The notes under the pieces are model-generated. The model had not been told where the DNA came from. It saw only the letters and a list, made by a program, of their open reading frames with translations, and searched no databases. The translations under genes and the position numbers were made by a program. From contig JAOXYC010185134.1 of the NCBI GenBank assembly GCA_028565715.1, forward strand, positions 1-12,569: a DNA stretch of 12,569 bases. Reading direction: 5' to 3'. This document shows, piece by piece, positions 7,301-12,569 of this stretch (position 1 is its first letter; every line of letters starts with the position of its first letter). The DNA comes from Phoronis pallida. Its lineage: Eukaryota; Phoronida; Phoronidae.

Positions 7301-9803
7301 CTTAGCACAAAGTCTGAAAGACAAGAATCACAACATAAGTCTTAAATGTATTTGTGGAAAGGTTAACTGATTTATAAATTAAGTTCAAATTCATTATATT
7401 TATAAATGTCAATTCATAAAAAGAAAGCTATGTAATAACAGATAGTATAATACATGTTTTAAGGCTTCCCATATGTGATGTACATATATTGATCATCATT
7501 TATAATAAAATAAATTATCACATGACTATCCTTGTATTCTGTGCATTAATTGCCAGTGTCACATTATAGCGATATGACACCCCCCCCACTCTCCACTTTG
7601 TATTACTTCCCATTCATTGAAAGAATCATTCTCTCTGTCTTATGTTGTAATGGAAATTTTAATGATTTTCATTGAAGATCTCATAAAAAACAGTTTACTG
7701 ACCAAACATGATTTACACAATTATTGTAAAAATAGCGAGTACCATCAAATGGCAGTGCGATTTGTTGAGCCAAGCATTCCACTAATGAGGATCGACCTGA
7801 ATCACATGAGCATTTAAATACCCACATAGTACCATCAGTAAACTGTTTGACAATACGCTCCAGGAAAATAAACTTCTTCTTCTGTAAAGAAAATGTATCA
7901 CATTTCACTACAATTAATAATAATAATAAAACTACCTATGTTTATTCCGGGTAACTATTTCAAATACAGCATGCATAACAGCAGAGAGTGACACATATGT
8001 GGCCTTAACAACTGGATGCCAATGCCCTGTGCAAGGAATGCCTGGGAAAAGGATACAACAAAAAAGTCAATGTTGGCACACATTTTATTCAAACTTGTGT
8101 AGAATTTTTTGTCAATAATGACAATGAAATCTAAAATATGGTTTAAAGGTAAAGCACTTATAAATATCATACACTGCATTATCATTTCAGGATAATCAAC
8201 AGTCACAAAGATGTATATATAAAAAAATTCAACACAATTACCTGAATACATCGGCCTTCATCATTGAAATCTAAAACAACAAATTCTGTTGTTGATTCAT
8301 CTAAACACCAAAAGCCACAATTTTCAATTAAAAGGTTGCGATAAGTGTCGTTTAGACTTAGATCAAGATGCAGTTCCCAGTCATTGATGTCATCGGTTGC
8401 CTAAAAAAAGAATCACAAATGATATAAAGACAGAACAGTGTAAAGAAACGAAGTGTTTAGTTCAAATTACATATTCCAAACCTAACTATGATGTATAATC
8501 CAGACAAAAGTCACTAGTTTGCAATACTCAACATTCGACTTAATTCACTCTAGCGAATGGAGAGGCGAATGCGCGTTCACTTCTGGATAGTTGTCTGTTT
8601 ATGTGGACAAACTCAGGGGGTAGGTAGCAGCTGGAATGATATTCCTTTCAACCACGGATACTTCGCCAAGTTCTTAAACTTCACGATGTCGGCATATACA
8701 CCCATTGGCAGAACAGTGGTAGTTGGCTTGCATTGTGTCCCGTGGAGTTCTCAGAATTTGACGCCAACTAAACCACCGAAAATCTTCCCTTTACTTTCAA
8801 TTACACAATTCAGAGGGCGCCACTATTTGTCCACATATCTTCAGAAGTGAACGCGCTTTTGCGTCTCCTTTCGCTAGAGTGAATTAAGTCGAATGTTGAG
8901 TATTGACACTATTTTCAAAAAAATTGTTTGGTTGATTAATGAAGAACTAGTGCATGAAGTTTACAAAACCAGCAATACTGAGAAATAACCTTATGAAACA
9001 TGTTTGTGAACTGTAACGTCATTTTAAATTAAAAAATGATGCATTACATAAAATTCTTACATCCCCTGTGTGTTCAGGAGCCTGTTCTTGAACTTCATTA
9101 GCTCTCTGACTTGTTACATTAGTAGAAGGCAAAGTTGATGTGCTAGAGTTACTGCTAGTAATTCCAACAGGACGACCAGTAAGCTTTGGGTTACGTTTAC
9201 TTTTTTTCTGAGCTGCCTTGATGAAATTGTATCGTTGGGCTGAAATTTACAAGGAAATATATGGAGATTTTAAAATAATGACACAAAACAAAAAGAATAA
9301 GTATACTGCTATATTGGTACCAAGTAGTTATTTTATCGCTGACCACCCCACCAGTATTATAGTACTGCCAAGTGTTTATAAAATGTTACTTGTGAACATT
9401 TTAACTTATCTATCTATTTTATCAACTGCAGTTCACTCATGATATTTAATTAAGATAACAATAAGCATGAAAAGACTATAGGTAATGCCAATGAAAGTTT
9501 TCTTACTATTTTCAAAACCATCTGAACAATCAACAGTCTCCTCCAAAAAGTCTCTCTTCCGTAAGCGACCCTGCACAAAAAATCACTTATCACATTAAAA
9601 AGCAGAGCAATGCATGCAGTTCTGTAGCCTGGGTATTGTTTATGTTATAAAGGCATTGAAAGACATATAAAAGCTGAGGTTCATTTATCATTATCAATAA
9701 CTGTCTGTAAGAAAACATGCAGGTCAAGAAAAAAATGAAAATCTTAAACTTCTTCTTAAACTTTATACTACGTAATCACCTTCTTGATATCTTTTGATGC
9801 CAT
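1157..9803 (-). CDS. HMGXB3-like / KDZ-transposase-related gene, about 14 exons (whole locus)
   Basis: Joined exons: 9803-9780, 9570-9507, 9239-9061, 8400-8242, 7881-~7719, 7313-7209, 6548-6489, 6196-5791, 5224-5089, 4339-4052, 3814-3171, 2838-2755, 2178-2056, 1347-1157. Nearly all junctions have GT/AG borders and matching phases. The product is about 870 residues. Seen: a basic N-terminus, CxC...CxH clusters (exons 5-6 and 8), CxxC pairs (exons 8-10), then the blocks MDATSVSFRKE, GVFTLFCRHGVCYGFEV, VYDNACNL and VVEQANSRL. From family knowledge these resemble the cysteine cluster and KDZ transposase region of invertebrate HMG-domain-containing-protein-3-like proteins. Inferred: the RNase H-like fold may keep D (~496), D (~777) and E (~833). 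No HMG box and no flanking transposon ends are visible, so a domesticated transposase is more likely than a mobile element. Two joints (exons 5/6 and 7/8) are doubtful, and it could be a young pseudogene. The family is likely; the function is unknown. Confidence 0.82.
1894..1959. repeat. Two-copy direct tandem repeat, 33-bp unit
   Basis: CATGAAATCATGATAATCAC plus 13 further bases is repeated head to tail with two mismatches (1894-1926 and 1927-1959). It sits in intron 13 of the KDZ-like gene. Nothing else is seen in that 708-bp intron. Confidence 0.85.
2056..2178 (-). CDS. Exon 13: VYDNACNL block, second candidate Asp
   Basis: The acceptor is CTTTTACAG|CC and the donor AAAG|GTTTGT, phase 1 at both ends (2 + 40 codons + 1). 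It encodes APSLLVYDNACNLQNYC, YNRDPDFFKHTAF, then RVDALHYKNHK. YDNAC is a hallmark of KDZ/Zisupton-type transposases, with Asp as the candidate second acidic residue. The later VDALHY...H looks like the conserved D..H..H cluster that follows it. Confidence 0.88.
2430..2500 (+). repeat. Degenerate tRNA-like (SINE head) sequence in intron 12
   Basis: TAGTGTAGAGG at 2437-2447 fits the pol III A box consensus, and a weak B box GGATTCTTGAA starts at 2485. The arms pair poorly and an A-rich stretch follows from about 2555. Best read as a decayed tRNA-derived SINE head. Confidence 0.4.
2755..2838 (-). CDS. Exon 12: VCYGFEVM block of the KDZ domain
   Basis: The acceptor is ATTTTAACAG|GT, phase 1. 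It encodes VCYGFEVMRYHESPNVPF followed by TIMRRRCKT. Two phase-1 donors are possible: ACAG|GTTGGT at 2754 (used here, keeping CKT) and AGAT|GTAAGA nine bases earlier. Both stay in frame with exon 13, so the two could give proteins differing by three residues. Confidence 0.85.
3038..3089. repeat. Stem-loop in intron 11
   Basis: GCCTTAA and ACAT on the left pair with ATGT and TTAAGGC on the right, and an inner CCCCC/GGGGG stem lies between. It stands out as GC-rich in AT-rich intron DNA. A smaller hairpin with arms CGTTCC and GGAACG precedes it near 3010-3029. The role is unknown; possibly a remnant of a foldback repeat. Confidence 0.45.
3171..3814 (-). CDS. Exon 11: central KDZ region, largest exon
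   Basis: The acceptor is TTTTTTTTCAG|G and the donor CATG|GTAAGA, phase 2 in and phase 1 out (214 whole codons). It is open throughout. The N-terminal two thirds, from LEDRVLLTNACRKPL onward, is mostly helical and less conserved in appearance. The C-terminal part has a Cys-rich approach (GLYPCDKK, GDCVKVSKGHPSLL) leading into PGVFTLFCRHG. That block continues across the intron as VCYGFEV and is the most diagnostic signature of this transposase family in the gene. Confidence 0.87.
4052..4339 (-). CDS. Exon 10: start of KDZ transposase-like domain, first Asp
   Basis: The acceptor is TTTATTTCAG|G and the donor AAAAG|GTAATT, phase 2 at both ends (1 + 95 codons + 2). Key blocks: FRLAWYSFLDLLDIDYD, FVCPDCGDDP (a CxxC pair), and FVMDATSVSFRKELSSW. 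From family knowledge, the motif hydrophobic-D-x-T-x-x-x-F-R-K marks the first strand of the KDZ fold. The Asp is the candidate first acidic residue; here Ala replaces the Gly often seen after it. Confidence 0.85.
4585..4628. repeat. Perfect 44-bp palindrome in intron 9
   Basis: Each half is 22 bases with no mismatch and no spacer, centred on AACAATTGTT and beginning ATAGTTGAAATAAAAACAAC. The symmetry stops exactly at 4584/4629. It could be the remnant of a foldback element or a recent inverted duplication. Confidence 0.9.
4795..4827. repeat. Near-perfect 33-bp palindrome in intron 9
   Basis: Arms AAAGCATTTTGCACG and CGTGCATAATGCTTT are inverse to each other with one mismatch and a three-base centre. 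It lies 87 bp from the foldback MITE at 4914 and may be another small foldback remnant. Confidence 0.6.
4914..5064. mobile_element. Foldback MITE, 67-bp arms
   Basis: The left arm 4914-4980 (TGATTCTTACAATGAATGGG onward) is repeated inverted at 4998-5064 with about 62 of 67 matching, around a 17-base loop. Almost the whole element is arm, so a hairpin MITE is the best reading. A 28-bp piece of the same end is at 7601-7628. It lies in intron 9, 24 bp inside the exon 9 donor. The target duplication is unclear. Confidence 0.85.
5089..5224 (-). CDS. Exon 9: second CxxC of the ribbon
   Basis: The acceptor is TTCTTTTCCAG|TT and the donor GGGAG|GTAAAG. It enters in phase 1 and leaves in phase 2, and the 136 bp fit exactly. 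It encodes STTKCRACKMVQEIDGFQVG, then a hydrophobic segment and HEVLRRYMHYFLTG. CRAC pairs with CCSDC of exon 8 as a likely zinc ribbon, the pattern expected of the CxC module beside KDZ domains. A foldback MITE starts 24 bp beyond its donor. Confidence 0.78.
5466..5596. mobile_element. Mariner-like MITE with TA target duplication
   Basis: The ends are CAGGGTGGTCCACAAAAAA and TTTTTTGTGAACCACCCTG, inverse to each other with one mismatch near the end, flanked by TA on both sides (5464-5465 and 5597-5598). An inner inverted pair TTTCATTGT/ACAATGAAA is also present. TA insertion and CAGGGTG-type ends are established traits of Tc1/mariner elements. At 131 bp it carries no transposase. It lies in intron 8. 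Confidence 0.82.
5791..6196 (-). CDS. Exon 8: SWIM-like zinc cluster and start of Cys ribbon
   Basis: The acceptor is TGTTTTCCAG|GG and the donor CAAG|GTAATG, phase 1 out. The strong part reads GPGVIEKTDVSCTC, LTCNASKVVCEHL (a CxC...CxH SWIM-like cluster), a charged spacer, IRIPFTSTANLHRIYN, then RDCCSDCEAINELVPF, the first CxxC of a ribbon completed in exon 9. Its first 40 bases before an A6 run read two ways: GIVSLTPVLFLVQYC in the open frame, or GHSEFDPSAVFGAILQK in the frame that the better exon 7 donor would give. The second looks more protein-like and implies one extra A. Confidence 0.75.
6489..6548 (-). CDS. Exon 7: short acidic linker
   Basis: The acceptor is TTGTTTTTAG|AG, phase 1. 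It encodes ENGEDDESIVPPTDEHLDN plus V. Two donors compete. GTGG|GTATAA at 6488 is phase 1 and closer to consensus. AAT|GTGGGT at 6492 is phase 0 and keeps the exon 8 frame open. The choice decides whether exon 8 carries a frameshift. Confidence 0.6.
6549..7208. other. Intron 6: no feature seen
   Basis: This is 660 bp of AT-rich DNA between exons 6 and 7. A 91-codon open stretch on the minus strand (6859-6584) has no acceptor in frame, no family match that I recognise and stop-rich surroundings, so I do not call it coding. No repeat structure is obvious. Confidence 0.5.
7209..7313 (-). CDS. Exon 6: completes first SWIM-like cluster (WCKH)
   Basis: The acceptor is TGTCTTTCAG|AC and the donor GAAG|GTAAGC, phase 1 at both ends (105 bp = 2 + 34 codons + 1). 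It encodes FVLRNPWCKHTQVVKDIMDG and then a hydrophilic tail ending LPDE. WCKH can supply the CxH half of a CxC...CxH zinc cluster begun in exon 5 (inferred from the SWIM pattern). The other two frames hold stops. Confidence 0.68.
7601..7628. mobile_element. Terminal fragment of the 4914-5064 MITE
   Basis: TATTACTTCCCATTCATTGA and the next eight bases match the right end of the MITE at 5037-5064 with one change (GTAAG to GAAAG). The rest of the element is absent. It follows a CCCCCCCC run and CTCTCC in intron 5. Either a truncated copy or a chance survivor of a deletion. Confidence 0.65.
7719..7881 (-). CDS. Exon 5: first SWIM-like Cys/His segment (donor uncertain)
   Basis: The acceptor is TTTCTTTACAG|AAG, phase 0. 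It encodes KKKFIFLERIVKQFTDG, then WVFKCSCDSGRSS (the CxC half), ECLAQQ, FDGTRYFYNN and, if read further, CVNHVWS. Exon 6 needs a phase-1 join. The end at 7719 uses T|GTGTAA, a weak donor. The stronger-looking TCA|GTAAAC a few codons on would put exon 6 into a stop codon, and GAT|GGTACTC is another phase-1 option. The coding identity is good; the 3' boundary is not settled. Confidence 0.6.
7882..8241. other. Intron 4: no feature seen
   Basis: This is 360 bp between clean splice sites. A 98-codon minus-strand open frame covers most of it, but it is hydrophobic, shares no motif with the gene, and the phase-0 join of exons 4 and 5 works without it. Treated as intron. Confidence 0.5.
8242..8400 (-). 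CDS. Exon 4: conserved-looking segment before the first Cys cluster
   Basis: The acceptor is CTTTTTTTAG|GC and the donor CAG|GTAATT, phase 0 at both ends. It encodes 53 residues from ATDDINDWELHLDL to NDEGRCIQ with no stop. The centre (NLLIENCGFWCLDE, then FVVLDFNDEG) alternates hydrophobic and polar residues like a beta-rich fold. I do not recognise the domain. It leads straight into the first CxC segment in exon 5. Confidence 0.72.
8522..8905. mobile_element. 384-bp MITE with 64-bp terminal inverted repeats
   Basis: The left end 8522-8585 (CAATACTCAACATTCGACTT onward) is inverse to 8842-8905 with 60 of 64 matching. Inner segments at 8595-8610 and 8821-8838 are also partly inverse (ATGTGGACAA against TTGTCCACAT). 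It is more GC-rich than the surrounding intron 3. No exact 8-bp duplication is seen; ACTAGTTT before and ACTATTTT after is an imperfect candidate. The family is not identified; a hAT- or P-like MITE is possible. Confidence 0.85.
9061..9239 (-). CDS. Exon 3: basic, Ser/Thr-rich linker with GRPVG
   Basis: The acceptor is TTTCAG|CC and the donor GAT|GTAAG, phase 1 in and phase 0 out. It encodes about 59 residues. A lysine-rich part (KAAQKKSKRNPKLTGRPVG) could bind DNA or act as a nuclear signal, and GRP recalls an AT-hook core without being a full one. A low-complexity Ser/Thr/Asn stretch and an acidic Gln/Glu tail follow. An HMG box would be expected near here in an HMGXB3 homologue but none is seen, which fits the invertebrate HMG-3-like paralogues that lack it. 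Confidence 0.72.
9507..9570 (-). CDS. Exon 2: basic/acidic N-terminal segment
   Basis: The acceptor is TTTTTTGTGCAG|GG and the donor A|GTAAG, phase 0 in and phase 1 out. It encodes 21 residues beginning GRLRKRDFLEET and ending DGFEN. The length (64 bp) fits exactly between exons 1 and 3. There is no recognised domain. The RLRKR stretch is a possible nuclear localisation signal (inferred). Confidence 0.65.
9780..9803 (-). CDS. Exon 1: start codon and first 8 residues
   Basis: The ATG sits in ACAAAATGG, with A at -3 and G at +4, a good animal start context. It encodes MASKDIKK and ends at a phase-0 donor AAG|GTGATT. An earlier ATG nine bases upstream is in the same frame register only if read as ATG-ACA-AAA-TGG, which leaves the frame of exon 2, so 9803 is preferred. 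A CAG after a T-rich tract at 9842-9844 could be the acceptor of a 5' UTR intron, which would make 9804-9841 untranslated leader. The exon is very short, so RNA evidence would settle it. Confidence 0.6.
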
Positions 9804-10185
9804 TTTGTCATCTGTTGAAGTCCCCAGTAACTAGACTTGAACTGAAGAAAAAATGTGCAATTAAATGTTGAAAAAAAATTAAAAAGACAGAAATTTTGGA
9901 ACTGAACTCACCTACTAATCTAATTTTCATTATGTCAAATGTTCCAAGGAATTTAAGAGCTCTGTTGAATAAAAAAATATATTTTCTGATGACAAGTGAA
10001 GGGCCTTGCATGTACAGCAGATACCTTTTTACATGGTCTGAGAAGATAAATATCAAAAATATGATCACAGAAACAGTAATATGTCAATTTTTTCCAACTT
10101 TTCATATGAGAGCAAGTCACTACATTATACTGTTTATTATTTAAATCAAGAGACCATGTACCAGAAATATATGTTTGGCATTGAG
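9804..10185. other. 5' flank of the KDZ-like gene, no promoter recognised
   Basis: AT-rich sequence with overlapping short open frames on both strands, neither with recognisable content. On the minus strand, TTTTTTCTTCAG ending at 9842 could close a 5' UTR intron. No convincing TATA box or initiator can be named. The satellite array begins at its right edge. Confidence 0.4.
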
Positions 10186-12099
10186 ATAGGTCTTGATAGT
10201 AATTTTGGGTGAATTTTCATTACATAAAAAACATCAATCATTCTGAGAATACTGGTCTCCAGCAACAGTGTTTCAAACAATTCTGTTTTGGGTGGACAAT
10301 TTTTGTCCCATACAACAGAATTTTTTTTTTTTGGCAAGATTATGATCTACTCTCTGTAGTAATTCATTCACATTCAATCATGTGAAAATGTATCTAATTT
10401 CCTGATGATACTGGTCCCTACAACAGTTTCTGTCTTATATTATGACAGCTTTGCGCTTGAACTCTGTTTTATGTGGACAATATATGTCCCATAAAACAGA
10501 AATGAATTCTGAAGTCTTTGTGGTCTCATTTTTTGCATTGGATCATCTGAAAAATCAATCTTCCTGAGAATACTAGTGATCTTGACAACAGTTTTTGTCT
10601 TGAATCAAGGGAGTTTTCTCCTTCAAGAAGATCTGTTTTATGAGGACAATATTTGTCCCCATATAACAGAATGAGACCAAGGCCTTTAAAGTATCTTTTT
10701 GGTATTTTTCGCATAGCATCCTCTGAAAACATCAATCTTCCTGAGAATAATATAGTCTTAACAACAGTTTTTGTCTTGTATTTTAAGGATGTTTTCTCAA
10801 GAAGATCTGTTTTATGTGGACAATATTTGTCCCATACAACAGAAATGCATTTCTGAAGTGACCATGTGTTTAATATTATTTTTTGCATTGCCGAATTCTC
10901 GGAAAACATCAATCTCTCTGAGAATACTAGTTTTGACATCCTTGACAACAGTTTTTGTCCTGCATTAAGGCAGATTTCTGATTCAAGAAGATCTGTTTTA
11001 TGTGGACAATATTTGTCCCATACAACAGAAATGCATTTTTGAAGTGACCAAGGTCTTTATGGTATTTTTTGGATTGAATCTTCTGAAAAAGTCAATCTTC
11101 CTGAGAATACTAGTCTTGAAAAGCAGTTTTTGTCTTGTATTAAGGGTGTTTTCTCTTTACAGAAGATCTGTTTTATGTGGACAATATTTGTCCCATAAAA
11201 CAGAAATGCATTTTTGAAGTAACCAAGGTCTTTATGGTATTTTTTGCATTGCATTTTCTGAAAACATCAATTTCCCTGGGAATACTAGTCTAGACAACAG
11301 TTTTTTGTCTTGTATTAAGGGAATTTTCTCTTTCAAGAAGATCTGTTTTAGTGAGACACTATTTGTCCCATACAACAGAAATGCATTTTTGAAGTAACCA
11401 AGGTCTTTATGGTATTTTTTGCATTGCATCCTCTGAAAACACCAATTTCCCTGAGAATACTAGTCTAGACAACAGTTTTTTGTCTTGTATTAAGGGAATC
11501 TTCTCTTTCAAGAAGATCTGTTTTATGTGGACAATATTTGTCCCATACAACAGAAATGCATTTTTGAAGTAACCAAGGTCTTTATGGTATTTTTTGCATT
11601 GCATTTTCTGAGAACATCAATTTCCCTGGGAATACTAGTCTAGACAACAGTTTTTTGTCTTGTATTAAGGGAATTTTCTCTTTCAAGAAGATCTGTTTTA
11701 GTGGACACTATTTGTCCCATACAACAGAAATGCATTTTTTAAGTAACCAAGGTCTTCATGGTATTTTTTGCATTGCATCCTCTGAAAACATCAATTTCCC
11801 TGAGAATACCAGTCTAGACAACAGTTTTTTGTCTTGTATTAAGGGTGTTTTCTCTTTCAATAAGATCTGTTTTATGTGGACAATATTTGTCCCATACAAA
11901 TGCATTTTTGAAGTGACCAAGGTCTTTAATCTAATCTTTATGGTATTTTTTTTGCATAGAATAACCAAGAAACATAGATGATCTTCCTGAGAATTTTGGT
12001 ATCAACAACAGTCCGTGGGCCTATGTATTTAGCAGTCCCAGAGCGGATTTTTAGTGAGGACACTTTTTCCCAAAAAAAAAACAGAAATGCAATTTTGGA
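10186..12099. repeat. Tandem satellite array, about 175-bp unit, about 11 copies
   Basis: The GAAGATCTGTTTTA phase mark recurs at 10627, 10801, 10987, 11162, 11337, 11512, 11687 and 11861 (TAAGATCTG), giving spacings of 174, 186, 175, 175, 175, 175 and 174. Degenerate units lie to the left (about 10186-10600) and a broken one to the right (about 12040-12099). Every unit has a hairpin box, an AAGGTCTTTATGGTATTTTT box, an AACATCAATTTCCCTGAGAA box and a GACAACAGTTTTTTGTCTTG box. Central copies are nearly identical. Because 175 is not a multiple of three, the repeated 65-codon frames are not a protein repeat. Pearl/Helitron-like elements with tandem cores are known in bivalves and are one possible source. 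Confidence 0.93.
11167..11204. repeat. Hairpin box of the satellite (example copy)
   Basis: TCTGTTTTATGTGGACAA, three loop bases, then TTGTCCCATAAAACAGA form a 17-bp stem with one bulged T. The same box appears in every unit, including the worn left units at about 10280-10318 and 10466-10501, so it is among the best kept parts of the repeat. Confidence 0.8.
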
Positions 12100-12569
12100 A
12101 AGAGCACCCGCTGGAACGATTGTTAACCTGGGAATATCAATATAATTGAGAGCATGTATCTGTTATTCTTGGTCTGTTCTGTGTGATATAGCAAATTTTT
12201 GATCAAATGGACTATGTGTACGCCCTTGCCCGTGTTCTTACCTGCTTACCTGCCTACTAGTACGTACTGTTCAGTTTCCATGTTGTTGTTGGTCCAAGTA
12301 ATTCTACCTCCACCACATAAGAGTTCCTAAAAGTAGATGACGTCACTGTTTTATGTGTTCTGTTTTAGTCAAAATTTGTCGCATATAATACCTCTTTGTT
12401 TGTCTGGTTTATCGAAAGTTTCTCCTGTCCATGTTTCCTGATAAACGTGTGACATCTAATGAGAGACAGTTTTTGCGATAATTGACATCCTAATTTACGA
12501 ATATGAGCAGGATATATGTCGATAAACCATTGTCAACTTTACCAGTTCAGAATATTCAATGGCCGTCTT
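12100..12569. other. Right edge: no gene seen
   Basis: No open frame above about 60 codons and no repeat structure is visible. A perfect cAMP-response-type palindrome TGACGTCA lies at 12338-12345, which may be chance. At the extreme edge the minus strand reads KTAIEYSEL before CTG|GTAAAG, a possible exon end that is too short to call. Confidence 0.4.

Noticed and set aside
11057-11968. Repeated minus-strand open frames of about 65 codons beginning MQCKKYHKDLGYFKNAF
   Set aside because: They recur with the 175-bp satellite period, which is not a multiple of three, so each copy falls in a new frame and overlaps its neighbour; both strands are equally open. They are by-products of the repeat.
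10186-12099. Hammerhead ribozyme (retrozyme) in the 175-bp units
   Set aside because: The unit size suits a retrozyme, but the CUGANGA core is absent from the consensus on both strands. Only one worn unit has CTGATGA near 10402, with no matching GAAA arm.
12338-12345. TGACGTCA as a promoter element
   Set aside because: A single 8-bp match with no nearby transcription unit in view; kept only as a note.

Overview
The window reads as nuclear DNA of an invertebrate animal, most likely a marine lophotrochozoan such as a bivalve mollusc (inferred). It is AT-rich. One gene is split into about 14 short exons with GT/AG introns of roughly 200-750 bp. Many small transposon remnants surround it: LINE, SINE, MITEs and a tandem satellite. 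No bacterial-type operon, ribosome binding site or CRISPR array is visible.

The central object is a minus-strand gene running from a start codon at 9803 to a stop codon at 1157. By splice site and phase, its exons join into a protein of about 870 residues. It is related to the HMG-domain-containing-protein-3-like (HMGXB3-like) family, which carries cysteine clusters linked to Kyakuja-Dileera-Zisupton (KDZ) transposases. In order, the product has a basic N-terminus with no HMG box, two SWIM-like Cys/His clusters, an acidic linker, a zinc-ribbon-like cysteine module, and a KDZ-type transposase fold. Its D, D and E candidate residues lie in three separate exons (4052-4339, 2056-2178 and 1157-1347). 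Two joints are uncertain. One is the exon 5/6 boundary. The other is exon 8, where a one-base excess in an A6 run may be a frameshift, so the locus could be intact, recently broken or carry a sequence error.

Left flank (1-1150): a decayed LINE reverse transcriptase on the minus strand (1-379), a tRNA-derived SINE head (587-690), a foldback element (692-854), and a TAA microsatellite with an AGCGCTTT hairpin (1078-1140). That hairpin lies just past the stop codon and holds an AATAAA on the gene's strand. The introns hold a 384-bp MITE with 64-bp inverted repeats (8522-8905), a 151-bp foldback MITE (4914-5064) with a 28-bp relative at 7601-7628, a mariner-like MITE with TA duplications (5466-5596), and a perfect 44-bp palindrome (4585-4628).

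Right flank (about 10186-12099): about 11 tandem units of about 175 bp, homogeneous in the centre and degenerate at both edges. Each carries an imperfect 38-nt hairpin whose two halves resemble inner segments of the 8522-8905 MITE. I see no gene in 12100-12569.
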